This document shows, piece by piece, positions 9,684-18,882 of a stretch of DNA of 64,000 bases (position 1 is its first letter; every line of letters begins with the position of its first letter). Under the pieces are notes generated by a model. It was not told the origin of the DNA, ran no database searches, and saw only the letters and a list, made by a program, of their open reading frames with translations. The stretch is from Nostoc sp. HK-01 (GTDB lineage: Bacteria > Cyanobacteriota > Cyanobacteriia > Cyanobacteriales > Nostocaceae), in the NCBI GenBank assembly GCA_003990705.1, contig AP018318.1:1615501-1679500 (forward strand), written 5' to 3'. Made by a program: the position numbers and the translations under genes.

Positions 9684-10076
9684 ATGTTTGTTAAAACAGA
9701 AATAAACAAAACAATAGAAATCAATAATTCTTATTTAAGCCGTGGTGAAGTTCAACAAGAGAAAACACAACCTCAAGGCTTAAACATTCCATCTGCAACT
9801 TTATATTTAAGTCCTATTGGTCTTCTTTTTAGTTGGATAATTTTTTTCCTAGTATTACGGAAAATCCAGAGGTTTCTGGATAATAAAATGGTATTTAGTG
9901 TCAAGAGATTACATCAAGTTCCTTGTAAAAATTGCCGATTTTATTCTAATAACCATTACCTTAAATGTGCAGTGCAGCCTTCTATTGTACTTACTGATGA
10001 AGCTAAAAACTGCTCTGAGTTTTCTGCCAAACAAGATAAGTTATCTGAAAAACAATTTTTTCACAGAAGAGACTAA
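9684..10076 (+). CDS. Small membrane protein with four-cysteine motif
   Basis: 130 residues. A polar N-terminus, one membrane helix (about residues 45-65, PIGLLFSWIIFFLVLRKI), then a cytosolic or lumenal tail with PCKNCRFYSNNHYLKCAVQP and, further on, EAKNCSEF. The spacing C-x2-C-x9-C-x16-C could bind a metal or an Fe-S cluster or form disulfides. I recall similar Cys-rich tails in small cyanobacterial proteins but cannot name the family. The TAA stop lies inside the first bases of the dispersed repeat that follows. Confidence 0.72.
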   Translation: MFVKTEINKTIEINNSYLSRGEVQQEKTQPQGLNIPSATLYLSPIGLLFSWIIFFLVLRKIQRFLDNKMVFSVKRLHQVPCKNCRFYSNNHYLKCAVQPSIVLTDEAKNCSEFSAKQDKLSEKQFFHRRD

Positions 10077-10265
10077 TATAGGTCGGCGTAAATAAACAGA
10101 CTCTCTGGAATTGTTAAAAGGCTTGTGGTGTCACTATTCTTTCTTTTTCCTTTTGACTCCTTCAGAATGACCCTGCTGCCTCGCTAACGCCACTTGCTTC
10201 TCCTAATCGGAGAAGCAATCGGTCTTCTCGGCGTAAGCGCAATTTCTACCAACTTGTACTACTAA
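10073..10265. repeat. CTAG-type dispersed repeat, copy B (enlarged)
   Basis: Starts CTAATATAGGTCGGCG and shares GTAAATAAACAGAC, TCTGGAATTG, AAAAGGCTTGTGGT and the pyrimidine-rich TTCTTTCTTTTTCC block with the copies at 37709 and 39383. An extra block of about 80 bp, including the perfect hairpin TTGCTTCTCC/GGAGAAGCAA (10194-10218), sits before the TTGTACTACTAA end. The left end supplies the TAA stop of the preceding gene. CTAA occurs at both outer edges. Confidence 0.65.
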
Positions 10266-10303
10266 TTTATCGCAAAGTGCGGTTTTCAGAATCCACTGTA
10301 CTG

Positions 10304-10403
10304 ATACCATTTCACGAAAAAAATGATACAAATCTATGAGTTTTTCATTCTTTCCCCCTGCCCCCTGCGGTCTATTTGTATCAAACTTAAAGTGAAACGG
10401 TAT
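10304..10403. repeat. 100-bp palindromic element
   Basis: ATACCATTTCAC (10304-10315) is matched by GTGAAACGGTAT (10392-10403) with one mismatch. Inside it TGATACAAAT is matched by ATTTGTATCA. The centre is T- and C-rich. The size and terminal inverted repeats are like a small non-autonomous element. There is no coding capacity and I saw no second copy in the window. Confidence 0.65.
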
Positions 10404-10920
10404 GAGATGATGCGCTTAATACCTGCAAGATAAACTGTATAAGATAATGATCAATAGTCAGTGTTAACCCTTGCACTTACGTTTGTAAGTAAAGTCACAA
10501 TTAATAGATATTGATTAAGAACAGACAGGAGAAAAGCTACTGCTTTCTGGAAAAATTTTAGAAGTACTGCAAAAGCCAAGAATAGTCAGACAAGCAGCAG
10601 AGACGCAAATAAAAGAATTGGCATAAAAAGTTGTGATGGCTAAGTATTGACCCTGATACTATTTAGATGTACCGAACTTTATACTACAGAAGTGATGTTT
10701 CTAACTTCATAATTAATCACTTACTCACAATAGAGGTACACTGACTGATATTAATAAAGTCTTCTTGCTAAAGGCAGAGGGAGACAAATTTTAAAGATTT
10801 TATTTGGCAACTTGTCTTTTTACTCATAAAATCAAAGACAAGCTAAAGTTCCGTAGAACAGAAGCCTAAGTATGCCCGTCTTGAATCAATCAGGGTTAAA
10901 AAGCTATCACGAAAACTCAA
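10404..10920. other. Intergenic region
   Basis: About 500 bp without a supportable gene. A short frame near 10553-10626 reads like protein (LEVLQKPRIVRQAAETQIKELA) but has no start and could be a remnant. The rest is probably the upstream region of the gene at 10921. Confidence 0.35.
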
Positions 10921-11844
10921 ATGCTAGAAATGGTAGATCGGATAAATGATATTGCTTGGCAAGCTCACCAGGGTAGCGTTGCAGCAATTATTCAATTATT
11001 AAACGAAAAGTTAGCCCAATCTGGTGTCAGAACCAGAGCTATTTTTGCTGATGGAGTCTTACAACTTCTCTGTGAAGCATCGAAAATAGAGCAACTAGAA
11101 CAATCGACCGTAGTAGAACAAATCCAAAAAATTCTGGAGTCGATCGCACCACGGAATATTCACCGAGTCAATATTAATAGCCGTATTGTTAGGGAAGAAC
11201 AGTTACTGTGGCTAAAAGAAATTTATAGCGATCGCGAAAATCAATTACTGTGGTCACAAGAAATTACTTTAGCGCAACCACATGTAGTCAAACAGTTACT
11301 TCAAGATTTCACTGGTGCGACAACTCAACTAGCACAATCAGCGCGGCTCAAAACTCAATCTTCTCGTACTTCTGTACTCACCAACAGAGACAAGTATCGA
11401 TATTTACCCAAAACTAGAATCCCAACAGCCTTAAGTTTGGGCTTTCTGTTGTTATTAGGCTGGGTCGTATATGCTCAGTTAGGTGATAAACTCAAAATTT
11501 TAGTTCAACTAGAAACATCCAAACCCGTTAGCACAGCTAAAGCCAACGAACGTAAACCAGCAGCACCAGTCAGTATTGCTAAAAATAATCTTGGCGACAC
11601 TGATGAAGAAAGTGATCCTTTTGGGTCGGCTGTACGAATTGCCAACCAAGCTACCATTAATGGTAAAACTGCTACAACTTCAATTCAATGGTTAGATTTA
11701 GCTGCCAAGTGGCAACGAGCATCTGATTTAATGGCAGCAGTACCACAAAATCATACTCGCTATCGAGAAGCTCAGATTCGTACTGAACTATATAGGAAGT
11801 ATAGCGAAGCTGCTCAAAAAGAAGCTCAGAAAAGCCCCACTTAA
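10921..11844 (+). CDS. Membrane-anchored unknown protein
   Basis: 307 residues, not assigned. Residues 1-95 form an alpha/beta-looking domain (IAWQAHQGSVAAIIQLLNEKLAQ, then VNINSRIV) of a type I have seen at the N-terminus of several cyanobacterial proteins. One membrane helix follows at about 165-185 (SLGFLLLLGWVVYAQL), and then a low-complexity linker. The C-terminal helical segment (WLDLAAKWQRASDLMAAVP...YREAQIRTELYRKYSEAA) resembles the helical repeats that follow such anchors. Topology is probably cytoplasmic N-terminus with a periplasmic or lumenal C-terminus. Start could be codon 1 or the Met at codon 4; no good ribosome-binding site favours either. Confidence 0.72.
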   Translation: MLEMVDRINDIAWQAHQGSVAAIIQLLNEKLAQSGVRTRAIFADGVLQLLCEASKIEQLEQSTVVEQIQKILESIAPRNIHRVNINSRIVREEQLLWLKEIYSDRENQLLWSQEITLAQPHVVKQLLQDFTGATTQLAQSARLKTQSSRTSVLTNRDKYRYLPKTRIPTALSLGFLLLLGWVVYAQLGDKLKILVQLETSKPVSTAKANERKPAAPVSIAKNNLGDTDEESDPFGSAVRIANQATINGKTATTSIQWLDLAAKWQRASDLMAAVPQNHTRYREAQIRTELYRKYSEAAQKEAQKSPT

Positions 11845-12039
11845 GCTAAAATCCTTTGTTAATAACGATAACTCTGATTTTTTATCTCAAAAATGTAACA
11901 AATACTACCAAAATATTAGCATTTGATAGACCTAGAACAAATATACCTTTTCATGATTTGACATATTTTTGTAATCAAAATGTCATTTCGATCAGGCAAA
12001 CTGAATTTATTCAGATAAAACAAGGTGTAAGTGTGACTC

Positions 12040-12061
12040 GGCGGTCTTTCCGCCTTTTTTT
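12040..12061 (+). terminator. Rho-independent terminator
   Basis: GGCGG, loop TCTTT, CCGCC, then seven T. It lies about 195 bp after the gene ending at 11844, with no convincing gene between. Confidence 0.75.
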
Positions 12062-12168
12062 ATTTTAGGGCAGTTTTTCGTGCGATCGCATTTTTGCCAA
12101 CCCATCGAAACATCAGTGACATACTTATCGGCGATAGTACTAAAACCAGAGATACACATCTATCTGCC

Positions 12169-12197
12169 AAGGCTGGGACTGTTCCCCTAGCCTTTCT
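12169..12197 (+). terminator. Hairpin, possible second terminator
   Basis: AAGGCT and GGGA pair with TCCC and AGCCTT around a short loop, followed by TTCTTAT. It could end a transcript from upstream, or be the remains of a removed unit. Confidence 0.5.
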
Positions 12198-12973
12198 TAT
12201 AAAATAAAGTTTTTTATTTTAAATATTAATCTCAAAAATATCAATCCGTAGGTATTGGCACGATTAGTCATAAATTAACAAAATATTTTTGTATTTCCAA
12301 ATACAAAACATCCATTAATTATACATTTTCTCTAGCTAAAATGCCTCAGTAATAAAATAAAAAAATCAGTAGTTCATATTAACAAGATGTCATTAAAAAA
12401 ACTAAAATAAAAACAAGCATAAATTACTAATATCTACTAGTTTTATATTCTGGGAATTTCTTGAAAACTTTACTGATTATTGAAAAAAAATTTGTAATTA
12501 TTTTCTAGGATGGTAGGAGTATACTATGTGTGTTACTATCAAGCCGAATTCATGAACATATAATTTTTATTTTTTATTCATGATTACCATCGCAGCAGAA
12601 TCTCAAAACTGGCTGCAAGTAAGCCGTTACATTAATCGCGGAAGTGTTTATTTATTCGCTCCAATGCTTAACTTTAATGTGATGGCTGAAGTTGGAGACA
12701 CTCCCCCCTGATTAGATGTGAATTTACTTGCTTAAAAATTATTCCTATTAGGCAATATCATTAAAGGCATACAACTACAAAAGCTCACATTTGCCATCAT
12801 CTATGGCTGATAATTTTATGTGAGTAAGTTGCATTATTAATTATGCAACTAGCTATATTATGCCTTAATAATAGCATTTTCTCTATGTACCAGTAGATCG
12901 CTACACTTTTTGGTACAGAAGTTTTTCATGTCATCATCAACCTCAAAAACTACAATCATTAGTAGTCAAAATC
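12198..12973. other. Long AT-rich intergenic region with one short ORF
   Basis: Nearly 780 bp before the GT8 gene. The only protein-like stretch is ATG 12580 to TGA 12711 (43 codons: ITIAAESQNWLQVSRYINRG, then SVYLFAPMLNFNVMAEV), without a clear ribosome-binding site. It may be a small gene or a remnant. The rest is AT-rich with no strong structure. Confidence 0.35.
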
Positions 12974-13915
12974 ATGCTGGTTAATTTAACTTCTCAACCC
13001 ATTTTCCTAGTTTGTGCTGCTGATAATAACTATGCAATGCCCTTAGCCGTGACAGTTCGTTCAGCCTTAGCAAATCTAAAGAGTAAGCGTAAAATATCAC
13101 TATTAATTATTGATGGGGGAATTAGTAAATCTAACAAGAAAAAGATTATTAAATCATTCAGCCCAGAACAAATAGATATTTATTGGGTACAGCCAGATAA
13201 TAAAATTTTTGAAAATTTAGTCTTATCAAGGCATCTCACAATTAGCTGTTATTATCGATTACTGATTACAGAATTTTTACCCCAAGAAGTTAATAAGGCA
13301 ATTTATCTAGATAGCGATATGGTTGTAACAGGAGATTTAGAAGAATTATGGAATATTGATATTGCAGACAACTATGTACTAGCTGTTCAGGATGACGTGC
13401 AACTATATATATCAATGTCTACAGGATTGAGAAATTATCAAGACCACGGATTATCTCCAGATCGTAAATATTTTAATTCTGGGCTGTTAGTTATCAATTT
13501 GGAGAAATGGCGAACTGAAAATATCGGATTAAAAGTTATCAGTTATCTCAGAGAGAATATAGAATATGCCCCTGATGATCAAGATGGGTTAAACGCAGTT
13601 ATGGCTGGAAAATGGGGAGAACTTCATCCAAAATGGAATCAAATGCCTAGAGTCTATAATTATTTATCATCAGAAGATAGCCCCTATCCAGAAGATATAT
13701 ATCAAGAAATGTTGCATAATCCTGGCATCATTCATTTTACCAACGCACCTAAACCTTGGTATTCAGGATTACGCACTCAATGTCAACATCCAAAAAAACA
13801 TTTATTTTTTCAATATCTTGATATGACATCTTGGAAAGGATGGCGAGATACTTATTGGAGACGATTGGGGAGAAAAATGGGTAAGCTCACCTTACTCAAT
13901 ACCTCAAAATTATAA
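12974..13915 (+). CDS. Family 8 glycosyltransferase
   Basis: 313 residues with the hallmarks of GT8 retaining glycosyltransferases, which transfer hexoses from nucleotide sugars to lipopolysaccharide or glycan acceptors. Visible are the N-terminal nucleotide-binding strand (PIFLVCAADNNYAMPLAVTVRSAL), the metal-binding DxD in IYLDSDMVVTGDLEELW near residue 113, FNSGLLVINLEKWR, DQDGLNAVM, and the C-terminal IIHFTNAPKPW. No signal peptide, so cytosolic. It is the first of several glycosyltransferase-like genes between 13 and 24 kb. The acceptor cannot be read from sequence. It converges on the GT41-like gene. Confidence 0.9.
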   Translation: MLVNLTSQPIFLVCAADNNYAMPLAVTVRSALANLKSKRKISLLIIDGGISKSNKKKIIKSFSPEQIDIYWVQPDNKIFENLVLSRHLTISCYYRLLITEFLPQEVNKAIYLDSDMVVTGDLEELWNIDIADNYVLAVQDDVQLYISMSTGLRNYQDHGLSPDRKYFNSGLLVINLEKWRTENIGLKVISYLRENIEYAPDDQDGLNAVMAGKWGELHPKWNQMPRVYNYLSSEDSPYPEDIYQEMLHNPGIIHFTNAPKPWYSGLRTQCQHPKKHLFFQYLDMTSWKGWRDTYWRRLGRKMGKLTLLNTSKL

Positions 13916-14048
13916 GTCTAATATTTTACATTATTCTTACTCCTAGGTTGGTCAATATCCACAATACTAAAAATTAGAGTTTGACCTAATTTTTAGTATT
14001 GCTCACCTGACTTTCATCACCATCAAACAGAGGAGTGCAAAATTTAAT

Positions 14049-16289
14049 TTATACTTGTTCTGTAGTCACACAAGTAGTTGTATAATTCTGCCACATTTGC
14101 TCATAAGCTTTTTCAATTTCACGAGCAAATTGCTTACCATTCCACAAAGGTGAAGTTTTTCTTGATTGTCTCAGCTTCCACGCAATTTGTTGTCGTAAAG
14201 CCGCATCTTTGCCTAAACGTATACCCCACTCTACATACTCTTCATCAGTCCAAGCTATACCTTCAGAAATACCAGCATTCATCATCATAGTGTAGCTGTT
14301 ACGTGCCGCAAATTGCTCACCCACTCGCGTCACCATCGGGATGCACATCCACAGAGTTTCTAAAGTAGTTGTCGCTCCATTGTAAGGATAAGTATCTAAA
14401 ACTATATCAGCAATATCTAAATTAGCTCGGTGAACACCTTCTGTCGGAGCATCTGGTAAAAATCGTAATCTTGCATAATCTACTTCTTCTTCTGCTGCTA
14501 TTTGGGCAAAGAATTTTTGAGTTGATTCTTCATCAGCCAAACCTTTAATTAAGAAATAGCTATTTGGAACTTCTTTGATAATTTTTAACTGCAATCTTGT
14601 AATATCTGGATGTCTCTTAAATCCCCTTTGACCAGAGAAATAAACAACTGCGTCACCAGGAATATCTAATTCATCTCGACGGACTTTAGGCACATTTACT
14701 TCAAAACCATCCACTGCTATATAGGTTTGAGGTAAACGCCAAATTTTTTCCTGATAGTGTTCCTGTGCAGATTCTGAAAGAACGTAGGGATCAGCAATAA
14801 AATAATCTATCGATGGACTACCCGAAGCATCCCAGCCTAACCATGTCACCTGAACTGGTGCTGGTTTGAAGGTCATCACTTCACAAGTTATATCCAGTGT
14901 GATGCTATCCAAGTCGATTAAAATATCAATTTCATCTTGATAAATTTCTTCTGCTAGTGACCAAACATTATAGGATTTGAATACCTTATCCATTTGGTTA
15001 ATATACCACTGGTGCAAGATATCAGATACATTATCACTATTAACAAAATAACCATTAATATCAAACTTATCCCGGTCATGATATTGCAATAACCATCGTG
15101 CCAACCAGCCTACAGAATGACTTTTGAAACAATGGGAAATATAACCTATTTTTAGTTTTTTCTGAGATATTCTTTGTTTCTTTCTTTCTAAATGTCCTTG
15201 AGCATATTTTTCTACTTGTGCTTGGGCATAAATATTATGATTTTCTTGGCATATTTGCAGTATTTTCTTCTGCACCGACCTATTTTTTGCTATATTGTCT
15301 TCTATATAAAATGCAAAATAATTAGAATTTAAAAGTATAGATACATCCATTGGTGTCAAATCTTGAGGATTTGCAGCTATGAGTTCTGCTAATAAATCTT
15401 GCTGCCTTTGATTGACAGAATAAGACTCTTGCCACTGACCACCAGCACTCATCAAACCCCTTAATATCTGACGGTTTGCAAAAATCTTTTCTGGTAATCT
15501 CTCCACCAAAGAATAAAAAGTTTTTGCTGTTTCTATACCTAATTCATAGTCAGCAGAATTTTGATAAAAACTAGCTAAATGACCTAAAACTCCTGGACTA
15601 TTTTTATCTAGACGTAAATAAATTTCGCATAACTGCACTGCTATTTTTGGTTGCTGACGCGAGTAAGCAATGTCTACAGCAGCGGCTATAAAGATATTCA
15701 TTAAAGCTTGAGGATTTTCTGTAAAATGTAGCGAACAAGCTTCAAAGAATTCTATGGTAGAAGGATATAGTTGTGTATAGTGTAAAACACTACCTATGGT
15801 TTTACCTAGAATTTCTAAATTGATGTCTGTTTTTGTAGTGGCATTAATAATTTCAAATATATTTAGTTCGCTTAATGTTTCCTCTGTATAAGTTTCAAGC
15901 TTAATATATAGATGAATTAGATGCAGGAGGTTGTGAATATTATCGGGATCAATTTGCCTAATGTTTTGCCGAATTTTTTCGCAAACATCATATTTTTCTA
16001 GCTTCTCTTGACGTTCGGCTTCTGTCTCTAAAATTTCTAATAATTCAGCATTCCAAACATTGACTTGTTCTGCTTCTCCTTCCATCATTGCCATGAACCA
16101 AGTCGTTTGTGCTTCTACTTCTTGTTCTTGTAAGAGGAAGATTAATCCTAAATGCCAATAGTTAGATTTAATCTCTGGGTTTGCAGAAATTGCTTGTTCA
16201 TAGAGGTTAGCTGCTTGAATGTAATTTTCATTCAGAAAGTACTCATTGGCACGCTGATGTAAGCTGGGGGAAGTATTTAGGGCAATCAT
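14049..16289 (-). CDS. TPR protein with SPINDLY/OGT-type (GT41) glycosyltransferase domain
   Basis: 746 residues. The N-terminal half is helical TPR-like repeats (for example YIQAANLYEQAISANPEIKSNYWHLG near residue 20). The C-terminal half, from about residue 375, is the GT41 catalytic region: KLKIGYISHCFKSHSVGWL, DILIDLDSITLD, PAPVQVTWLGW, VYFSGQRGFKRHPDI, and DIVLDTYPYNGATTTLETLWMCIPMVTR. The family attaches GlcNAc or fucose to Ser/Thr of proteins in eukaryotes, and similar bacterial proteins are thought to glycosylate proteins. No signal peptide. Target unknown; the pilin gene just upstream on the same strand is a speculative candidate. Confidence 0.88.
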   Translation of the reverse strand: MIALNTSPSLHQRANEYFLNENYIQAANLYEQAISANPEIKSNYWHLGLIFLLQEQEVEAQTTWFMAMMEGEAEQVNVWNAELLEILETEAERQEKLEKYDVCEKIRQNIRQIDPDNIHNLLHLIHLYIKLETYTEETLSELNIFEIINATTKTDINLEILGKTIGSVLHYTQLYPSTIEFFEACSLHFTENPQALMNIFIAAAVDIAYSRQQPKIAVQLCEIYLRLDKNSPGVLGHLASFYQNSADYELGIETAKTFYSLVERLPEKIFANRQILRGLMSAGGQWQESYSVNQRQQDLLAELIAANPQDLTPMDVSILLNSNYFAFYIEDNIAKNRSVQKKILQICQENHNIYAQAQVEKYAQGHLERKKQRISQKKLKIGYISHCFKSHSVGWLARWLLQYHDRDKFDINGYFVNSDNVSDILHQWYINQMDKVFKSYNVWSLAEEIYQDEIDILIDLDSITLDITCEVMTFKPAPVQVTWLGWDASGSPSIDYFIADPYVLSESAQEHYQEKIWRLPQTYIAVDGFEVNVPKVRRDELDIPGDAVVYFSGQRGFKRHPDITRLQLKIIKEVPNSYFLIKGLADEESTQKFFAQIAAEEEVDYARLRFLPDAPTEGVHRANLDIADIVLDTYPYNGATTTLETLWMCIPMVTRVGEQFAARNSYTMMMNAGISEGIAWTDEEYVEWGIRLGKDAALRQQIAWKLRQSRKTSPLWNGKQFAREIEKAYEQMWQNYTTTCVTTEQV

Positions 16290-16458
16290 AAGTCAACAGT
16301 TTTGAATCTGAATAGAAGAGACAAGAGATAGGAAATTATGAATTTTTGCACAGATATCTCAAGCAATTAAATATGCCTTATCCAGAAACCTTGTAGAGAT
16401 TTAGTAATGCTATTTTCTACATTATTTCTGAACATATCTAATGAAAAAATTGCAGAAA

Positions 16459-16486
16459 TTGGGTAATGTGCTAACACACTACCCAA
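16459..16486 (-). terminator. Hairpin downstream of pilin gene
   Basis: TTGGGTA and TACCCAA form the stem, extended through TGTG/CACA after one unpaired base. On the minus strand it is followed by a T-rich stretch. A smaller CCTAG/CTAGG hairpin lies at about 16513-16530, immediately after the pilin stop. Confidence 0.55.
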
Positions 16487-16546
16487 CGGAGGAATAACTT
16501 TATGTGAAATTGCCTAGTAAGATGACTAGGAAAAATTTTAAGTTTT

Positions 16547-17074
16547 TTATCTAGCTAAGGAAGCGAAGTTGTTCTGACAGCCGGTAGAGCTTGTAGCCAG
16601 GGTGGGAGCCGTTGTCGTAGGGTTGGGTGATTCACAAGCTATTGCGACTGTGAGTGCTTCAGATGTAGCAGCACTACCTAGTGTTGTACCTACTACACCG
16701 TAATAAGATTTCAGCGCAGGTTTAACAGGTTGTGCGTTAAATTGGGTAAGAGTACTGGTACCGATAATAACGTAAGAATAGTTATCTGATTGAGTCTTAA
16801 TACCTACTTGCAACTGAGAAATACTGGTAGCAAAACCTTGGTATTCTAAGTAGTAAGCTTGTTGAGAACGGTTAACTGTACCAATGTAGTTTCTCGCTTC
16901 TGACTGTTTGGCTTTGTTAACTTGACCGAGCAAAGAAGGTAGCGCGATCGCTGCCAATACACCAATAATAATTACTACAACTAGCAGTTCAATTAAGGTA
17001 AAACCTTCTTCTTGTTTCTTCTTGCGGTTGTTGAGGTACTGTAGATACTTAGCTTGTAATTCTGGCTTGAGCAT
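16547..17074 (-). CDS. Type IV pilin-like protein
   Basis: 175 residues. A long basic leader of 24 residues ends in Gly, followed by FTLIELLVVVIIIGVLAAIALPSL, the class of prepilin cut by PilD before Phe, with the conserved Glu at mature position 5. The mature part has the usual alpha-beta roll pattern (AKQSEARNYIGTVNRSQQAYYLEYQGFAT) and two Cys (CESPNP and TGCQNN) that could form the C-terminal disulfide. Cyanobacterial PilA-type pilins serve motility or adhesion; this could be the major pilin or a minor one. AGGAG lies nine bases before the ATG. The upstream 300 bp are shared with divergent NTRC. Confidence 0.92.
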   Translation of the reverse strand: MLKPELQAKYLQYLNNRKKKQEEGFTLIELLVVVIIIGVLAAIALPSLLGQVNKAKQSEARNYIGTVNRSQQAYYLEYQGFATSISQLQVGIKTQSDNYSYVIIGTSTLTQFNAQPVKPALKSYYGVVGTTLGSAATSEALTVAIACESPNPTTTAPTLATSSTGCQNNFASLAR

Positions 17075-17370
17075 GGGGTTTCTCCTGAAAGTTCGGGGTA
17101 CGAACGTTGATTGGTGAGTTCTAGTTGTAACTTACCCACTTGTAATCTCCGATCTATCATCTCTAGTAAAAATCTTTCTTATTCTGGTGGCATCCCCGTT
17201 AAATTACGGTCTGGAAGACGGAAGTAGTGATTAGAGGCGTAGATTTTTGATAATCATGCTTGAAAGAGGATAAGGGGACATAGGCAGTGATTACCCGTCT
17301 AAAATCCAAAATGGTATGAGGGTTTGATTCCACTCACTTTATTTGCTATGCTATATTAAACGTAGTCGTT

Positions 17371-18759
17371 ATGAGTTCAGTTAAGTTTATGACTAACCCG
17401 ACTGTAGAAAATGTGGTGATTATCGGTTCTGGGCCAGCAGGATACACCGCTGCCATCTATGCGGGACGAGCTAACCTGAAACCTGTTGTTTTTGAAGGTT
17501 TCCAAGCTGGAGGGTTGCCGGGTGGGCAACTGATGACAACGACGGAAGTAGAGAACTTTCCGGGGTTTCCTCAAGGCATTACTGGGCCGGAACTGATGGA
17601 TCGGATGAAGGCACAGGCAGAGCGTTGGGGGGCTGAGTTATATACTGAGGATGTGATATCTGTTGATTTAAGTCAGCGTCCGTTTACAGTCCGTTCTGAA
17701 GAAAGAGAAGTTAAAGCCCACAGTTTAATTATTGCCACTGGAGCCACAGCAAGGCGCTTGGGTTTAGATAGCGAACATTTATTTTGGAGTCGGGGAATTT
17801 CTGCTTGTGCGATTTGCGATGGTGCAACACCAATTTTCCACGGCGCAGAGTTGGCGGTAATTGGGGCTGGTGATTCAGCAGCAGAAGAATCTATTTATCT
17901 GACTAAATACGGTTCCAAGGTAAATCTGTTGGTGCGGTCTGATAAGATGCGGGCTTCTAAAGCTATGCAAGACCGAGTTTTGAGTAACCCGAAAATCCAG
18001 GTGCATTGGAATACAGAAGTTGTGGATGTGTTCGGTAACGGACACATGGATGGGGTGAAAGTTCGCAATAATCAAACTGGTGCAGAAAGCCAAATTCATG
18101 CCAAGGGTTTATTTTATGCGATCGGTCACAAGCCTAATACCTCTTTATTTCAGGGACAACTAGATCTAGATGAGGTGGGTTACATCGTCACCAAAGACGG
18201 TTCTGTAGAAACTAGTGTAGAAGGCGTTTATGCGGCTGGTGACGTACAAGACCATGAATATCGACAAGCAATTACAGCTGCGGGTACAGGTTGTATGTCC
18301 GCATTGTTGGCAGAACGTTGGTTATCTTCTAATGGTTTGATTCAAGAGTTCCATCAAGAGCCAACAATTAATAATGAGTTAGAGCATGAGCCAGTACAGC
18401 AAAAAACTGAAGCTGAACAAGAAGCAGGGTTTAATTTAAACGCAACTCGCCATGAAGGTGGTTATGCTTTAAGGAAATTATTCCACGAAAGCGATCGCCT
18501 GCTGATTGTCAAATACGTCGCGCCAGGTTGCGGCCCTTGTCATACCCTCAAACCCATACTCAATAAAGTAGTGGATGAATTCGATGGCAAAATTCACTTT
18601 GTGGAAATTGACATTGATAAAGACCGGGAGATTGCCGAAAACGCAGGGGTAACAGGTACACCAACAGTGCAATTCTTCAAGGACAAAGAACTGGTGAAGG
18701 AAGTCAAAGGCGTGAAGCAAAAGAGCGAGTACCGCCTGTTGATTGAAAGCAATCTTTAA
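17371..18759 (+). CDS. trxB: NADPH-thioredoxin reductase / thioredoxin fusion (NTRC)
   Basis: 462 residues. Residues about 10-325 are a thioredoxin reductase: FAD site [16 protein letters not shown], redox-active CAIC, NADPH site [15 protein letters not shown], and AAGDVQD. A thioredoxin domain occupies about 365-462 with the active site [12 protein letters not shown]. This fusion is the NTRC of chloroplasts and many cyanobacteria; it uses NADPH to reduce 2-Cys peroxiredoxin and other targets, supporting peroxide defence in darkness. Both CxxC sites are intact. Start is ATG 17371 or ATG 17389; neither has a strong ribosome-binding site. It is unrelated to the nitrogen regulator NtrC. Confidence 0.95.
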   Translation: MSSVKFMTNPTVENVVIIGSGPAGYTAAIYAGRANLKPVVFEGFQAGGLPGGQLMTTTEVENFPGFPQGITGPELMDRMKAQAERWGAELYTEDVISVDLSQRPFTVRSEEREVKAHSLIIATGATARRLGLDSEHLFWSRGISACAICDGATPIFHGAELAVIGAGDSAAEESIYLTKYGSKVNLLVRSDKMRASKAMQDRVLSNPKIQVHWNTEVVDVFGNGHMDGVKVRNNQTGAESQIHAKGLFYAIGHKPNTSLFQGQLDLDEVGYIVTKDGSVETSVEGVYAAGDVQDHEYRQAITAAGTGCMSALLAERWLSSNGLIQEFHQEPTINNELEHEPVQQKTEAEQEAGFNLNATRHEGGYALRKLFHESDRLLIVKYVAPGCGPCHTLKPILNKVVDEFDGKIHFVEIDIDKDREIAENAGVTGTPTVQFFKDKELVKEVKGVKQKSEYRLLIESNL

Positions 18760-18767
18760 GTTATTTC

Positions 18768-18841
18768 CATAGAATTCAGGAGTCAGAAGTCAGAATAAAT
18801 TTCTCCTGAATTCTATATTCTGACTTCTGGATTATTCTATG
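18768..18841. repeat. Interlocked inverted repeats after NTRC
   Basis: GAATTCAGGAG (18772-18782) pairs with CTCCTGAATTC (18803-18813). AGAAGTCAGAATA (18785-18797) pairs with TATTCTGACTTCT (18816-18828). CATAGAAT at the left edge is also matched by ATTCTATG at the right edge. The two main stems overlap, so they are alternatives or a pseudoknot. The region is built from AGTCAGA-type heptamers. Confidence 0.7.
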
Positions 18842-18882
18842 TACAATGGTCAGCGTATCTTGCTTGATGCAGGCGATCGCAC

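Noticed and set aside
10553-10626. Protein-like fragment LEVLQKPRIVRQAAETQIKELA
   Set aside because: Too short, no start codon and no match I recognise. Could be a gene remnant but cannot be supported.
11856-12068. 70-residue ORF after the 10921 gene
   Set aside because: Low-complexity AT-rich translation, and its 3' end is the stem of a terminator.
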